NCBI RefSeq assembly: GCF_006517235.1
Contig: NZ_CP041188.1
Coordinates: forward strand, 4,712,001-4,776,000
Source of the DNA: Pseudarthrobacter sp. NIBRBAC000502772
GTDB lineage: Bacteria > Actinomycetota > Actinomycetes > Actinomycetales > Micrococcaceae
Direction of reading: 5' to 3'
DNA: 64,000 bases
In this document: one piece after another, positions 44,576 through 52,734 of the stretch
Layout of the letters: each line of letters begins with the position of its first letter
Numbering within the stretch: the first letter of the stretch is position 1
Notes under the pieces: generated by a model
What the model saw: the letters and a program-made list of their open reading frames with translations, nothing else
What the model was told of the DNA's origin: nothing
Databases searched by the model: none
Position numbers and translations under genes: made by a program

Positions 44576-45096
44576 TGTACTCACCCGAGGTGCCCATTAA
44601 CGTCGACCCCGAGAGCGGTCGGTGGACCACAGATTCCCTCCCCATGCTCTATGTTCCCCTACACTTCTTCGTGAACAACCACAAAGCAATCGAAAAAGAA
44701 CTTGGGGTCGAGCGGTACTCCACCTTGCTATACGACGCCGGGTACAAATCGGCCTGGACATGGTGCGAACACGAAGCCGAGCTGCACAATCTTGCAGGTG
44801 CGGATGTATTCGAGCACTACCTGAAGCGACTTTCTCAGCGCGGCTGGGGGCTCTTTGACGTGCTCGACTTTGACCTTGCTCAAGGCACGGCGTCCGTCAG
44901 TGTAAAGAATACGGCCTTCCATCAGCCCGAATCCGAGAATGCCACCGGGGACTACATGTTCACCGGCTGGTTCTCCGGCGCAATGGACCAGATCCTGCAC
45001 GCCCAGGGCAGCAACGTTCGAACAACAAGCCATCAGGCTCATTGGCAAGGCCAGTACGGCGCCGAGTATGGACTATTCCGTGTTGCTCCGCGATAA
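44572..45096 (+). CDS. V4R/DUF5943-like protein paired with the M19 enzyme
   Basis: This 174-residue protein starts at ATG 44572 or 44575, overlapping the dipeptidase stop. It contains PMLYVPLHFFVNNHKAIEKE, the helix YSTLLYDAGYKSAWTWCEHE and LKRLSQRGWGLFDVLDFD, then VKNTAF and DYMFTGWFSGAMDQIL, which fits a 4-vinyl-reductase-like small-molecule-binding fold. Homologues accompany M19 dipeptidase genes in the glycine-betaine/dimethylglycine region of Pseudomonas (I recall PA5396-PA5397 beside dgcA). Function is unknown; an accessory or substrate-binding partner of the M19 enzyme is likely. Its 3' end overlaps the converging gntR gene by 24 bases. Confidence 0.72.
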   Translation: MMYSPEVPINVDPESGRWTTDSLPMLYVPLHFFVNNHKAIEKELGVERYSTLLYDAGYKSAWTWCEHEAELHNLAGADVFEHYLKRLSQRGWGLFDVLDFDLAQGTASVSVKNTAFHQPESENATGDYMFTGWFSGAMDQILHAQGSNVRTTSHQAHWQGQYGAEYGLFRVAPR

Positions 45097-45816
45097 CTGC
45101 ATTGAGGGAAGAATATCCCCGCCGAGGTCAATGGATCCGGCTGTGTCATCCGTCAGGAAGCTGAAAATTCTGTTCCGGAAGAGCAATACGTGGCGGCCGG
45201 CAATGCTCTCCGCGGCATCGGGGTCGTGTCTTTCATAGGCATCAATCAGCTCCGAGTGGTCCTTTCGGACCTCAATAAAGTGCTGCTCCAGCGTCTTCCA
45301 CGACGTGGCACCGCCAAAGGCCAAATAGCCCAACCGTTGTCCGTGATCATGAATCGAACAGGCGAGGTTGGCTAAGTAGCCGTTGCCCGCCAGCGTGGCC
45401 TCCAGCCGATGCAACTCCGCATTGCTGGAGGCCACTTCTTCGGGGCGCTCGTGCTCGATCGCACGGATGACTTTGTTTTCCGCTTTCCGCAGCTTGGCAA
45501 TGCCGGCTGCATTGCATCTCACTGCAACGAGTCGGCCGATCGCCCTGGCTGAGACCATGTGTGCTTCAAAAAGACTGGATAAATCTTGGATATCGAGGGG
45601 CTTCACAAAGAACCCCCTCCTATCAGGATCCGACACTACAAGCCCCTCGGAGACCAGCCGGAAAAGCGCCTCGCGCGCAGGAGTACGGCTAATACCGAGC
45701 ATTTCGCTTAGCCCAAGATCATCGATAACGGATCCCGGAGCGAGTTGAAGAGTCATTACCTTCTTCTTGATCTCGCTATAAGCCCGCTCCATTACCGTTC
45801 TGGGACGACTGGCCAT
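45073..45816 (-). CDS. GntR-family regulator (FCD domain)
   Basis: This 247-residue regulator has a winged helix (MERAYSEIKKKVMTLQLAPG, LSEMLGISRTPAREALFRL) and a C-terminal FCD ligand domain with the metal/ligand histidines in SNAELHRLEATLAG, CSIHDHGQRLGYL and ESIAGRHVLLFRNRI. It converges on the dipeptidase operon and overlaps it. It probably binds the AATAC-N5-GTATT sites between the MFS and dipeptidase genes and represses both until the substrate appears. Confidence 0.88.
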   Translation of the reverse strand: MASRPRTVMERAYSEIKKKVMTLQLAPGSVIDDLGLSEMLGISRTPAREALFRLVSEGLVVSDPDRRGFFVKPLDIQDLSSLFEAHMVSARAIGRLVAVRCNAAGIAKLRKAENKVIRAIEHERPEEVASSNAELHRLEATLAGNGYLANLACSIHDHGQRLGYLAFGGATSWKTLEQHFIEVRKDHSELIDAYERHDPDAAESIAGRHVLLFRNRIFSFLTDDTAGSIDLGGDILPSMQLSRSNTE

Positions 45817-46132
45817 CTCTCCTGCTTCCTGTATTACAGCGGTATACGCACGGCACTATGCTACAGAGCGGAACCGGGGCAGAGGTGACAACACTTGAGA
45901 ATGTCGCTGTCGGGGCCACCGACACTCGCATAACCCTTCGCGGAAAGCGTGCGGCCGACTGCTAGGCGAACGTGATTGACACTGGAGCATTGGAGGTGCC
46001 GTCCTGCCGGACGGCTAGCCCCGAACTTGGCGCGCCCCGTGCAGGCCGCAAGGAAGCAAAACTGGGCGCAAAGGCGATCGCCCGCGAAATTCAAAAGGTT
46101 GAGGCCGCGTAGAAGATATTCAAAAAAGATCC
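45817..46132. other. intergenic stretch between gntR and the levan locus
   Basis: The first 30 bases hold the probable gntR promoter and a degenerate operator. The remainder has mixed composition and no intact frame or known element; it ends at the operator pair of the levan fructotransferase promoter. Confidence 0.45.
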
Positions 46133-46193
46133 GCTAAAACGCTTGATCACGACGGCGCCAACACCTATCTTTAGCTTGATCAAACGCTTAAGC
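46133..46193 (+). promoter_or_regulatory. levan fructotransferase promoter with two LacI operators
   Basis: A sigma-70-type promoter TTGATC (46143-46148), 17-base spacer, TATCTT (46166-46171) is bracketed by two 17-base operators. GCTAAAACGCTTGATCA at 46133-46149 covers the -35 box, and TGATCAAACGCTTAAGC at 46177-46193 covers the expected start. They are inverted copies 44 bases apart. The same layout recurs at 47964-48024. Confidence 0.85.
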
Positions 46194-46249
46194 AGGACCG
46201 GGCATCAGAGTTGATGCCTGCAGCTACCACCCTTTGCGAGGAAGCAAAC

Positions 46250-47803
46250 ATGACCCATGATTTTTCTCGGCGCCACGTCCTGCAAGGCACAGGAGCAGGA
46301 GCACTCGCCCTGTTCATGTGCAGCGGCATGCCCATCACGGCCGCCCAGGCCCAGGGATCACTGCGTGCCGTCTACCACCTGACCCCGCCGTCCGGCTGGC
46401 TGTGCGACCCGCAGCGCCCGGTGTATGCCAACGGCGCCCACCACCTGTACTACCTGCACTCCGGGCAGAACAACGGCCCCGGCGGCTGGGACCACGCCAC
46501 AACCACCGACGGGGTGACCTTCACCCATCACGGCGTCGCGCTGCCGCTGCAGCCAGACTTTCCCGTGTGGTCGGGCTCGGCAGTCGTCGACACGTCAGAC
46601 ACTGCGGGCTTCGGCGCGGGGGCCATCGTGGCGCTCGCGACGCAGCCCACCGACAACATCCGCAAGTACCAGGAGCAGTACCTGTACTGGTCAACCGACG
46701 GCGGCTACACCTTTACGGCACTCCCCAATCCGGTGATCGTCAATACCGACGGCCGGACCGCGACGACACCGGCGGAGATCGAGAACGCGGAATGGTTCCG
46801 CGATCCCAAGATCCACTGGGATGCGGCGCGCGGCGAGTGGGTATGCGTAATCGGCCGAGCTCGATACGCAGCGTTCTACACCTCACCGAATTTGCGCGAC
46901 TGGCAGCTGAAACGCAACTTCGACTACCCGAATCACGCGCTTGGCGGCATCGAGTGCCCCGACCTTTTCCAAATGACCGCCAATGACGGAACACGGCACT
47001 GGGTGCTCGGCGCCAGCATGGACGCCTACAGCATCGGCCTGCCGATGACCTTCGCCTACTGGACAGGCGCCTGGAATGGCGAAGAATTTATCACCAACAA
47101 CCTCGACCCGCAGTGGCTCGATTGGGGCTGGGACTGGTACGCCGCCGTGACCTGGCCGGCGGTCGATGCGCCGGACGAGCGACGGTACGCGGTCGCCTGG
47201 ATGAACAACTGGAAGTACGCCGCGCGCGATGTTCCCACCGATGCCTCCGACGGGTACAACGGCCAGAACTCGATCGTGCGCGAGCTGCGCCTGGAGCGTC
47301 AGCCAGAAGGCTGGTACAGCCTGCTCAGCACCCCGGTCGGGGAGCTCTCAAATTACGTCAGCTCGACAACCGTGCTGCCCGACCGCACCGTGAACGGGAG
47401 CGCAGTGCTGCCGTGGAGCGGCAGCGCCTACGAGCTCGAACTCGACATCTCGTGGGATGCTGCCGCGAACGTCGGCGTATCGGTGGGGCGCTCCGCCAAC
47501 GGCACGCGCCACACGAACATCGGCAAGTACGTTGACGAGGTCTATGTCGACCGCGCCCCTTCGGACCAGGGCGGCTTCTCGCTCGTGCCGTACACCCGTG
47601 CGGCGGCGCCCATCGACGCCGCCGCACGAGCAGTGCACCTGCGCATTTTCGTCGACAAACAGAGCGTCGAAGTCTTCGTCAATGCCGGGCAAACGGTGCT
47701 CTCGCAGCAGGTGCACTTCGCAGACGGCGACACCGGAATCTCGCTGTACGCCGACGGCGGCCCTGCGACCTTCTCCGGAATCACCATCCGCGAATTCAGC
47801 TAG
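46250..47803 (+). CDS. lftA: secreted levan fructotransferase (GH32, DFA IV-forming type)
   Basis: This 517-residue protein closely resembles Arthrobacter levan fructotransferases, which convert levan to difructose dianhydride IV outside the cell. A Tat-like signal (FSRRHVLQGTGAGALALF, cleavage near AQAQG) starts the chain; GAGGAAG before ATG 46250 supports this start. The five-bladed GH32 catalytic domain has nucleophile Asp in GWLCDPQRPVY, where ordinary members have NDPNG, transition-state Asp in WFRDPK and acid/base Glu in GIECPDLF. A beta-sandwich domain follows (about 370-517). It is preceded by the dual-operator promoter and followed by a hairpin. The CDPQRP variant is the main reason for the transferase call over levanase. 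Confidence 0.83.
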   Translation: MTHDFSRRHVLQGTGAGALALFMCSGMPITAAQAQGSLRAVYHLTPPSGWLCDPQRPVYANGAHHLYYLHSGQNNGPGGWDHATTTDGVTFTHHGVALPLQPDFPVWSGSAVVDTSDTAGFGAGAIVALATQPTDNIRKYQEQYLYWSTDGGYTFTALPNPVIVNTDGRTATTPAEIENAEWFRDPKIHWDAARGEWVCVIGRARYAAFYTSPNLRDWQLKRNFDYPNHALGGIECPDLFQMTANDGTRHWVLGASMDAYSIGLPMTFAYWTGAWNGEEFITNNLDPQWLDWGWDWYAAVTWPAVDAPDERRYAVAWMNNWKYAARDVPTDASDGYNGQNSIVRELRLERQPEGWYSLLSTPVGELSNYVSSTTVLPDRTVNGSAVLPWSGSAYELELDISWDAAANVGVSVGRSANGTRHTNIGKYVDEVYVDRAPSDQGGFSLVPYTRAAAPIDAAARAVHLRIFVDKQSVEVFVNAGQTVLSQQVHFADGDTGISLYADGGPATFSGITIREFS

Positions 47804-47816
47804 GACCTGAACCAGG

Positions 47817-47851
47817 CTGCCGGCCCTCAGGAGCTTCCTGTCGGCCGGCAG
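47817..47851 (+). terminator. terminator after levan fructotransferase
   Basis: CTGCCGGCC and GGCCGGCAG form a nine-base perfect stem with a 17-base loop 14 bases after the stop. It separates the secreted enzyme gene from the next promoter. Confidence 0.55.
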
Positions 47852-47963
47852 TACGCTGTCGTCCGAAGCTTCCGAAACCGGAGGTCCGGGGGAAGTATGA
47901 GGCTGCTTCCGCGCCGTCCGCATCCTCCGGATTAAGACCAGCGAAAGAATAAACCTAAACTTT

Positions 47964-48024
47964 GCTAAAACGCTTGATCAGGTTTCCGATTGGGGCTAGA
48001 TTACAAGTGATCAAACGTTTTAGC
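47964..48024 (+). promoter_or_regulatory. promoter of the GH32-ABC operon with two LacI operators
   Basis: TTGATC (47974-47979), a 17-base spacer and TAGATT (47997-48002) form the promoter. Operators GCTAAAACGCTTGATCA (47964-47980, identical to the one at 46133) and TGATCAAACGTTTTAGC (48008-48024) flank it, again 44 bases apart. The LacI protein at 52735 is the expected binder. Confidence 0.85.
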
Positions 48025-48038
48025 AGAAATGGACATCA

Positions 48039-49481
48039 GTGCCGATGAAACGCTCAGTCTTCTTCCAGCCCTCCGATGGATGGGTTGGCGATCTTATCCC
48101 CTTCGAGAAGGACGGGGAGTTCTGGCTCTTCTACCTTCACGAGGTCCGCTCAGACCCGAAGCCGGGAACGTCGTGGAACCTTGTCACCACCAAAGGCCTC
48201 ACGCAGTTTGAGGACCAGGGTGTTTCGCTCCACCACGGAAGCGACACCGATCTGGACTTCAACGCTTACACGGGCAGCGTCGTCGTCGATGAAAGCGGCA
48301 ACCACCGCCTGTTCTACACGGGACAGAACCCACGGAACCTCGGACCGGACGGCGTTCCACTGCAACTGGTCATGCAGGCCACCAGCACCGATGGCATGCA
48401 GACCTGGGTGAAGCACCCCGAGCTCACTTTCGGCGCCCCGGACGGCTATGAGTCCGGGGACTGGCGGGATCCGTTCGTCTTCCGGGATGAGGCGGCAGGC
48501 CAGTGGCGGATGCTGCTGGCGGCACGGCACTCCGCAGGACCTGAACGCCGCCGCGGCGTCATTGCGCAGTGTGTGTCCGATGACCTGGTGAACTGGCGGC
48601 ACACCGAACCGTTCTGGGATCCGCGCCGCTACATCACGCATGAGTGCCCGGATGTCTTCGCGTGGGGTGACTGGTGGTACATGGTCTACTCGGAGTTCTC
48701 CGAATCGTTCACCACCCGGTACCGCATGGCCAAGAGCCCCGACGGCCCGTGGACGGTACCGGACCTGGACAGCATCGACGGGCGCGCCTACTACGCCTCA
48801 AAGACCGCGGAGCGGGACGGGCGCCGCTTCTTTTTCGGCTGGATCGCCAGCAAGGACGGCAACCGCGACGACGGACCCTGGCAGTGGGCAGGCACGATGT
48901 CCGTCCTGGAAGCCCGCCAAAATGCGGACGGAACGCTCGGGTTCGCCTTCGCCGATGAACTGGTGGACAGCTTCTGGGAGGACGTGCCGGTGTCCCTGGC
49001 ACACGAACTGCCCACCCGGCTCAACGTCCCGGACGGATACACCGCCGTCGTCTCGGAGGAAGACCTGCCCGGCCAGTTTTACGCGAAGGCAGTGCTGGAC
49101 ATTGCCCCCGGGACAACGGAATGCGGTCTGCTGCTGCGCTCAGGGCCGGACGGTGACCAGTCCTACGTGCTGCGCCTGGAACCGAAGCGCGGCAGGCTGG
49201 TCTTCGACCGGTGGCCAAGGACCAGCACCGGAGACGCGCAATGGCACGTCTCCGGCGACATTCCGTTCCACATCGAGCTGGAACGCCCGTGCGACCTTTC
49301 CCCCGGCGAACACACCCTGGAAGTCATCGTCGACGGCGACATCTGCGTTGCCGTCCTGGACCGGCAGGTGGCCCTCAGCACCAGGATCTACGACTTGCCC
49401 GCGGGGCGGATCGGCGTTTTCGCCGGCGAAGGATCCGTCACCGTCACTGAACTTCAAATACGTCAGCGCACCGACAACTAA
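48039..49481 (+). CDS. cytosolic GH32 glycoside hydrolase
   Basis: This 480-residue protein has no signal peptide and so acts in the cytosol. GH32 catalytic residues are present in modified contexts: Asp in GWVGDLIPFEKDGEFWLFY (nucleophile), GDWRDPFVF (transition-state stabiliser) and THECPDVFAW (acid/base). The C-terminal part from about residue 310 is a beta-sandwich (VVSEEDLPGQFYAKAVLDI, GRIGVFAGEGSVTVTEL). GTG 48039 or ATG 48045 can start it. It is first in an operon with an ABC importer and LacI. It probably hydrolyses the imported product of levan fructotransferase, possibly DFA IV, or short levan oligosaccharides, to fructose. Confidence 0.82.
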   Translation: MPMKRSVFFQPSDGWVGDLIPFEKDGEFWLFYLHEVRSDPKPGTSWNLVTTKGLTQFEDQGVSLHHGSDTDLDFNAYTGSVVVDESGNHRLFYTGQNPRNLGPDGVPLQLVMQATSTDGMQTWVKHPELTFGAPDGYESGDWRDPFVFRDEAAGQWRMLLAARHSAGPERRRGVIAQCVSDDLVNWRHTEPFWDPRRYITHECPDVFAWGDWWYMVYSEFSESFTTRYRMAKSPDGPWTVPDLDSIDGRAYYASKTAERDGRRFFFGWIASKDGNRDDGPWQWAGTMSVLEARQNADGTLGFAFADELVDSFWEDVPVSLAHELPTRLNVPDGYTAVVSEEDLPGQFYAKAVLDIAPGTTECGLLLRSGPDGDQSYVLRLEPKRGRLVFDRWPRTSTGDAQWHVSGDIPFHIELERPCDLSPGEHTLEVIVDGDICVAVLDRQVALSTRIYDLPAGRIGVFAGEGSVTVTELQIRQRTDN

Positions 49482-49528
49482 ATAACCACCACCCTCATCC
49501 TCCGTTCCAATCAAAGGAGATTGCCCTC

Positions 49529-50863
49529 ATGAAAAAACTCTTCCGTGCTGCCGCTGTCGCAGCCGTCACCGCCCTGGCTTTGACAGCCTGCGGCGGCGGA
49601 GGGTCCAGTGACCCTTCCAACGTCAGCCCCACCGGGGAAATCAAGGCCCGTGAAATCTCGTGGCTGCTTTCGCGGCCAGCCGACGGGGCCGTCATCAACA
49701 TCATGAAGAAGCTGGCGGACGAGTACGCCAAAGACCACCCGGGCTTCGAACTGAAGCTCATCACCACTCCCGACCGGCCCTCCTACATCCAAAAGCTCGA
49801 GACGCTGGCCGCGGCCAACAAGCTCCCCGAGCTCTTCGACACCGACGCCACGCCCTTCGCCCAGCAGCTGGTCAAACAAGGCAAAATGGTGGACGCCGAA
49901 AAGCTGCTGAAGTCCCTGGACGTCTACGACGACTACCGGCCCAGCGCGCTGGATTACCAACGGTTCGACGACGGGTCCCTGAACATGATCCCGTTCCAGT
50001 TCGAGCTGGAGTTCGTCTGGTACAACAAGGCCCTGCTGCAGAAGGCCGGGGTCGCCGTCCCGAAGTCCCTCGATGACATCCCCGCCATGTGCACCGCCCT
50101 GCGCGATGCCGGCATCACCCCCATCGCCATCGACGGCCAGGACCAGTGGCCGCTCGAGCGGTACGTCGCCTACCAGCCGTTCCGTGAAGCCGGGCCGGAC
50201 TTCATCCAGAAGCTCAAGAAGGGCGAAGCGAAGTTCTCTGACCCCGCAGGCCAGAAGACCGTCGAATGGCTGGCGGCGCTCGGCAAGGCCAAGTGCTTCC
50301 AGGATGGCTTCTCATCCCAGGGCTACTCCGACGCCCAGAACCAGTTCACCTCCGGCCAGGCAGCGATGTACAACATCGGCACCTGGGAACTGCCCAGCCT
50401 GGCCACGGACAAGCTGAACCCTGCAGTGCGCGAGGACATCGATTTCTTCACCCTGCCCACCACTGCAGGATCCGTCACGGCGGCAAACGAGTTCGTGTCG
50501 CCGTCGGGCATTGGAATGGCCGTCAACTCCAAGACCTACGACCCGCTGGTCAGCGACTTCCTGAAGTTCGCGCTGAAGAAGTACCCGGCCGAGTACGCGG
50601 CCACCGGTGCGCTCTCGCCGACCACCAATGTGGAGACCGCCCTGCCGGCCAACGCCACGCCCTTGTACAAGAAGGCCCTGGAGAAGGCCAACGACCTCGG
50701 GGGCAAGCAGGCCATGCCGTGGGACACTCAGCTTGACCCGACAACCAACGGCCGGCTGCAGCAGGAGCTAGTGCTCCTCGTCCAGGGCAACATCACGCCC
50801 GAACAGTTCACCAGCACGATGGACAGCACCATCGCGCAGAACGCCCCGAAGTTCTTCAAGTAA
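49529..50863 (+). CDS. ABC transporter sugar-binding lipoprotein
   Basis: This 444-residue binding protein has a lipoprotein signal (MKKLFRAAAVAAVTALALTA, Cys21 in LTACGGGG) and the family 1 solute-binding pattern (IMKKLADEYAKDHPGFELKL, FVWYNKALLQKAGVAVPKS, GQAAMYNIGTWELP). AAAGGAGATTGCCCTC precedes the ATG. It follows the GH32 gene after 47 bases and precedes two permeases. It probably captures difructose dianhydride or fructo-oligosaccharide released by the secreted levan fructotransferase. The hairpin after it suggests that it is made in excess over the permeases. Confidence 0.88.
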   Translation: MKKLFRAAAVAAVTALALTACGGGGSSDPSNVSPTGEIKAREISWLLSRPADGAVINIMKKLADEYAKDHPGFELKLITTPDRPSYIQKLETLAAANKLPELFDTDATPFAQQLVKQGKMVDAEKLLKSLDVYDDYRPSALDYQRFDDGSLNMIPFQFELEFVWYNKALLQKAGVAVPKSLDDIPAMCTALRDAGITPIAIDGQDQWPLERYVAYQPFREAGPDFIQKLKKGEAKFSDPAGQKTVEWLAALGKAKCFQDGFSSQGYSDAQNQFTSGQAAMYNIGTWELPSLATDKLNPAVREDIDFFTLPTTAGSVTAANEFVSPSGIGMAVNSKTYDPLVSDFLKFALKKYPAEYAATGALSPTTNVETALPANATPLYKKALEKANDLGGKQAMPWDTQLDPTTNGRLQQELVLLVQGNITPEQFTSTMDSTIAQNAPKFFK

Positions 50864-50870
50864 TCACAGC

Positions 50871-50898
50871 GGTGGGGGCTGCGGCTGCGGCCCCCACC
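50871..50898 (+). terminator. attenuating hairpin between binding protein and permease genes
   Basis: GGTGGGGGC and GCCCCCACC form a perfect nine-base stem with a 10-base loop, seven bases after the binding-protein stop and 15 before the permease ATG. Such hairpins commonly lower expression of the permeases relative to the binding protein by partial termination or transcript protection. Confidence 0.65.
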
Positions 50899-50912
50899 CG
50901 AAAGGCCTAGCC

Positions 50913-51794
50913 ATGCTCCCCAACAGGTCACGACTTTCCGTCCTGGTGTTCCTGCTCCCACCCTTGCTCCTGTACTGCGTCGCCGTGCTGTTCCCCATCG
51001 TGCAGTCGCTGTTCCTCAGCTTCTTCTCCTGGAACGGCATCAGCGACATGGAGTTCGTAGGGCTCGCCAACTACGTGCGGATGCTCACCGCAGACGACAT
51101 CTTCTGGCGCTCCTTCTTCAACGCCCTCGGATATCTGGCCATCTGCCTGGTGCTGCAGCTCGGCGGTGCCCTGCTCGTGGCCAGCCTCCTCACCTCGATG
51201 CGACGCGGCCGCGAGCTCATCAAGACCCTCTACCTGCTGCCGGCGGTGATCTCCACCGTGGCCATCGCGTTCCTCTTCGTGCGCATCTACTCGATCGAAC
51301 CGGTTGGCCTGCTCAACCAGCTCCTGCACTGGATCGGCCTCGGCGCCCTTGAACGGCCGTGGCTCTCGGACATCAACACCGTCCTCACCGCAGTATCGGC
51401 TCCGGAAGGGTGGCGGTTCACCGGCCTGTACATGCTCATCATCTACGCGGCGCTGCTGTCCGTCCCGCAGGAACTTGAGGAGGCGGCCCGCCTCGACGGC
51501 GCCTCGCGGTGGCAACTGTTCACCAAGATCCGCTTCCCGCACATCATGCCCGTCTGGATCACCACCACGATCATGGCAACCACCTACGGCCTGCGCGGCT
51601 TCGACATCCCCTACCTCATGACCAACGGCGGCCCCGGACAGTCCTCGGAGCTGCTGACCACCTACATGTACAAGACGGCCTTCTCGAGCACCGATTTCGG
51701 ATACGCCAGCACCATCGCCGTATTCATCGTCGTCGAGTGCCTGGTGGCCGTCGGGCTCATCCTCTTCCTGCTCAAACGAAAGGCGGACGCATGA
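50913..51794 (+). CDS. ABC sugar permease 1
   Basis: This 293-residue protein has six transmembrane helices in the MalF/UgpA style (LSVLVFLLPPLLLYCVAVLF, SLFLSFFSWNGISDMEFVG). The cytosolic coupling loop EAA motif reads QELEEAARLDGASRWQLFTK, and it ends in a cluster of basic residues. It lies after the binding-protein hairpin and overlaps permease 2 by four bases. With permease 2 it forms the membrane channel of the proposed levan-product importer. No ATPase gene is present, so a shared MsiK-like ATPase elsewhere is expected. Confidence 0.9.
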   Translation: MLPNRSRLSVLVFLLPPLLLYCVAVLFPIVQSLFLSFFSWNGISDMEFVGLANYVRMLTADDIFWRSFFNALGYLAICLVLQLGGALLVASLLTSMRRGRELIKTLYLLPAVISTVAIAFLFVRIYSIEPVGLLNQLLHWIGLGALERPWLSDINTVLTAVSAPEGWRFTGLYMLIIYAALLSVPQELEEAARLDGASRWQLFTKIRFPHIMPVWITTTIMATTYGLRGFDIPYLMTNGGPGQSSELLTTYMYKTAFSSTDFGYASTIAVFIVVECLVAVGLILFLLKRKADA

Positions 51795-52696
51795 CCGCGC
51801 CGGCAGCTCCGATCACCAGGCCTGTGGCAGTCCCATCAGACAGCCTGCCGCCGCTCCGCCGCCGCAAGCCGCCCAGCCTCCACAGCACCCTGTCAAGAGT
51901 GCTCATCGCCCTCATCGTCATCGTGCAGGTCTACCCCCTCGCCTGGCTTTTCATCACCAGCCTCCGCACCGAACACGACTTCGCGACCGGCGACCCCTTC
52001 GCACTGCCAAAGTCCCTGACGTGGGATAACTACGCCCGCGCCTTCGAGACGGGCAACCTCTGGTTGAACATCCTGAACAGTTTCATCGTCACCATGGGAG
52101 CCAATGTCCTGATTGTGCTGCTGGGAATGATGGCAGCCTATGCGTTGCAGGTCCTCGGGTTCCGGTTCAGCAAGTTCGTCCGCAGCCTTTTCCTGGTCGG
52201 CATCATCGTGCCCGTCCAGATCGCCCTCGTGCCGCTCTTCATCGACTACTCAACCATCAACCTGCTCGACACCTACCCGTCGATGATCATTCCCCTGGCC
52301 GGCTTCGCCCTTCCGATGTCGATCTACCTTTTCTCGTCGTTCTTTGAATACATCCCCCGGGAAACGTACGAGGCCGCGTCCCTTGACGGAGCAGGTCCCT
52401 ACCGGATCTTCGGACTCATCACGCTGCCCCTTTCGGTAAATACGGTCGTGACGGTCGTCCTGGTCAACAGCATCTTCATCTGGAACGATTTCATCTTCGC
52501 CAACACCTTCGTCCTTTCCGAAGAACTGAAGACCATTCCACTGGGCCTGCAGAACTACATCGGCGCCATGGGAAAGACGGACTGGACGGCCACGTTTGCC
52601 GCCGTCTGCATCACCATCACGCCCCTGCTGCTGGTCTTCCTCGTGCTGAACAAAGCCATGATCCAGGGCTTGGAGAGCGGTGGGAGCAAGGGATGA
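51791..52696 (+). CDS. ABC sugar permease 2
   Basis: This 301-residue MalG-type permease has a Pro/Arg-rich cytosolic start, six membrane helices and the EAA motif RETYEAASLDGAGPYRIFG. The ATG at 51791 overlaps the permease 1 stop (ATGA); the same frame is open far upstream but only this part is conserved. Its stop region overlaps an alternative start of the LacI gene. It completes the importer membrane domain. Confidence 0.9.
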   Translation: MTAPAAPITRPVAVPSDSLPPLRRRKPPSLHSTLSRVLIALIVIVQVYPLAWLFITSLRTEHDFATGDPFALPKSLTWDNYARAFETGNLWLNILNSFIVTMGANVLIVLLGMMAAYALQVLGFRFSKFVRSLFLVGIIVPVQIALVPLFIDYSTINLLDTYPSMIIPLAGFALPMSIYLFSSFFEYIPRETYEAASLDGAGPYRIFGLITLPLSVNTVVTVVLVNSIFIWNDFIFANTFVLSEELKTIPLGLQNYIGAMGKTDWTATFAAVCITITPLLLVFLVLNKAMIQGLESGGSKG

Positions 52697-52734
52697 CAGC
52701 AGGAACAGCCGGATATACTCCTCAAGGAGGGCTC

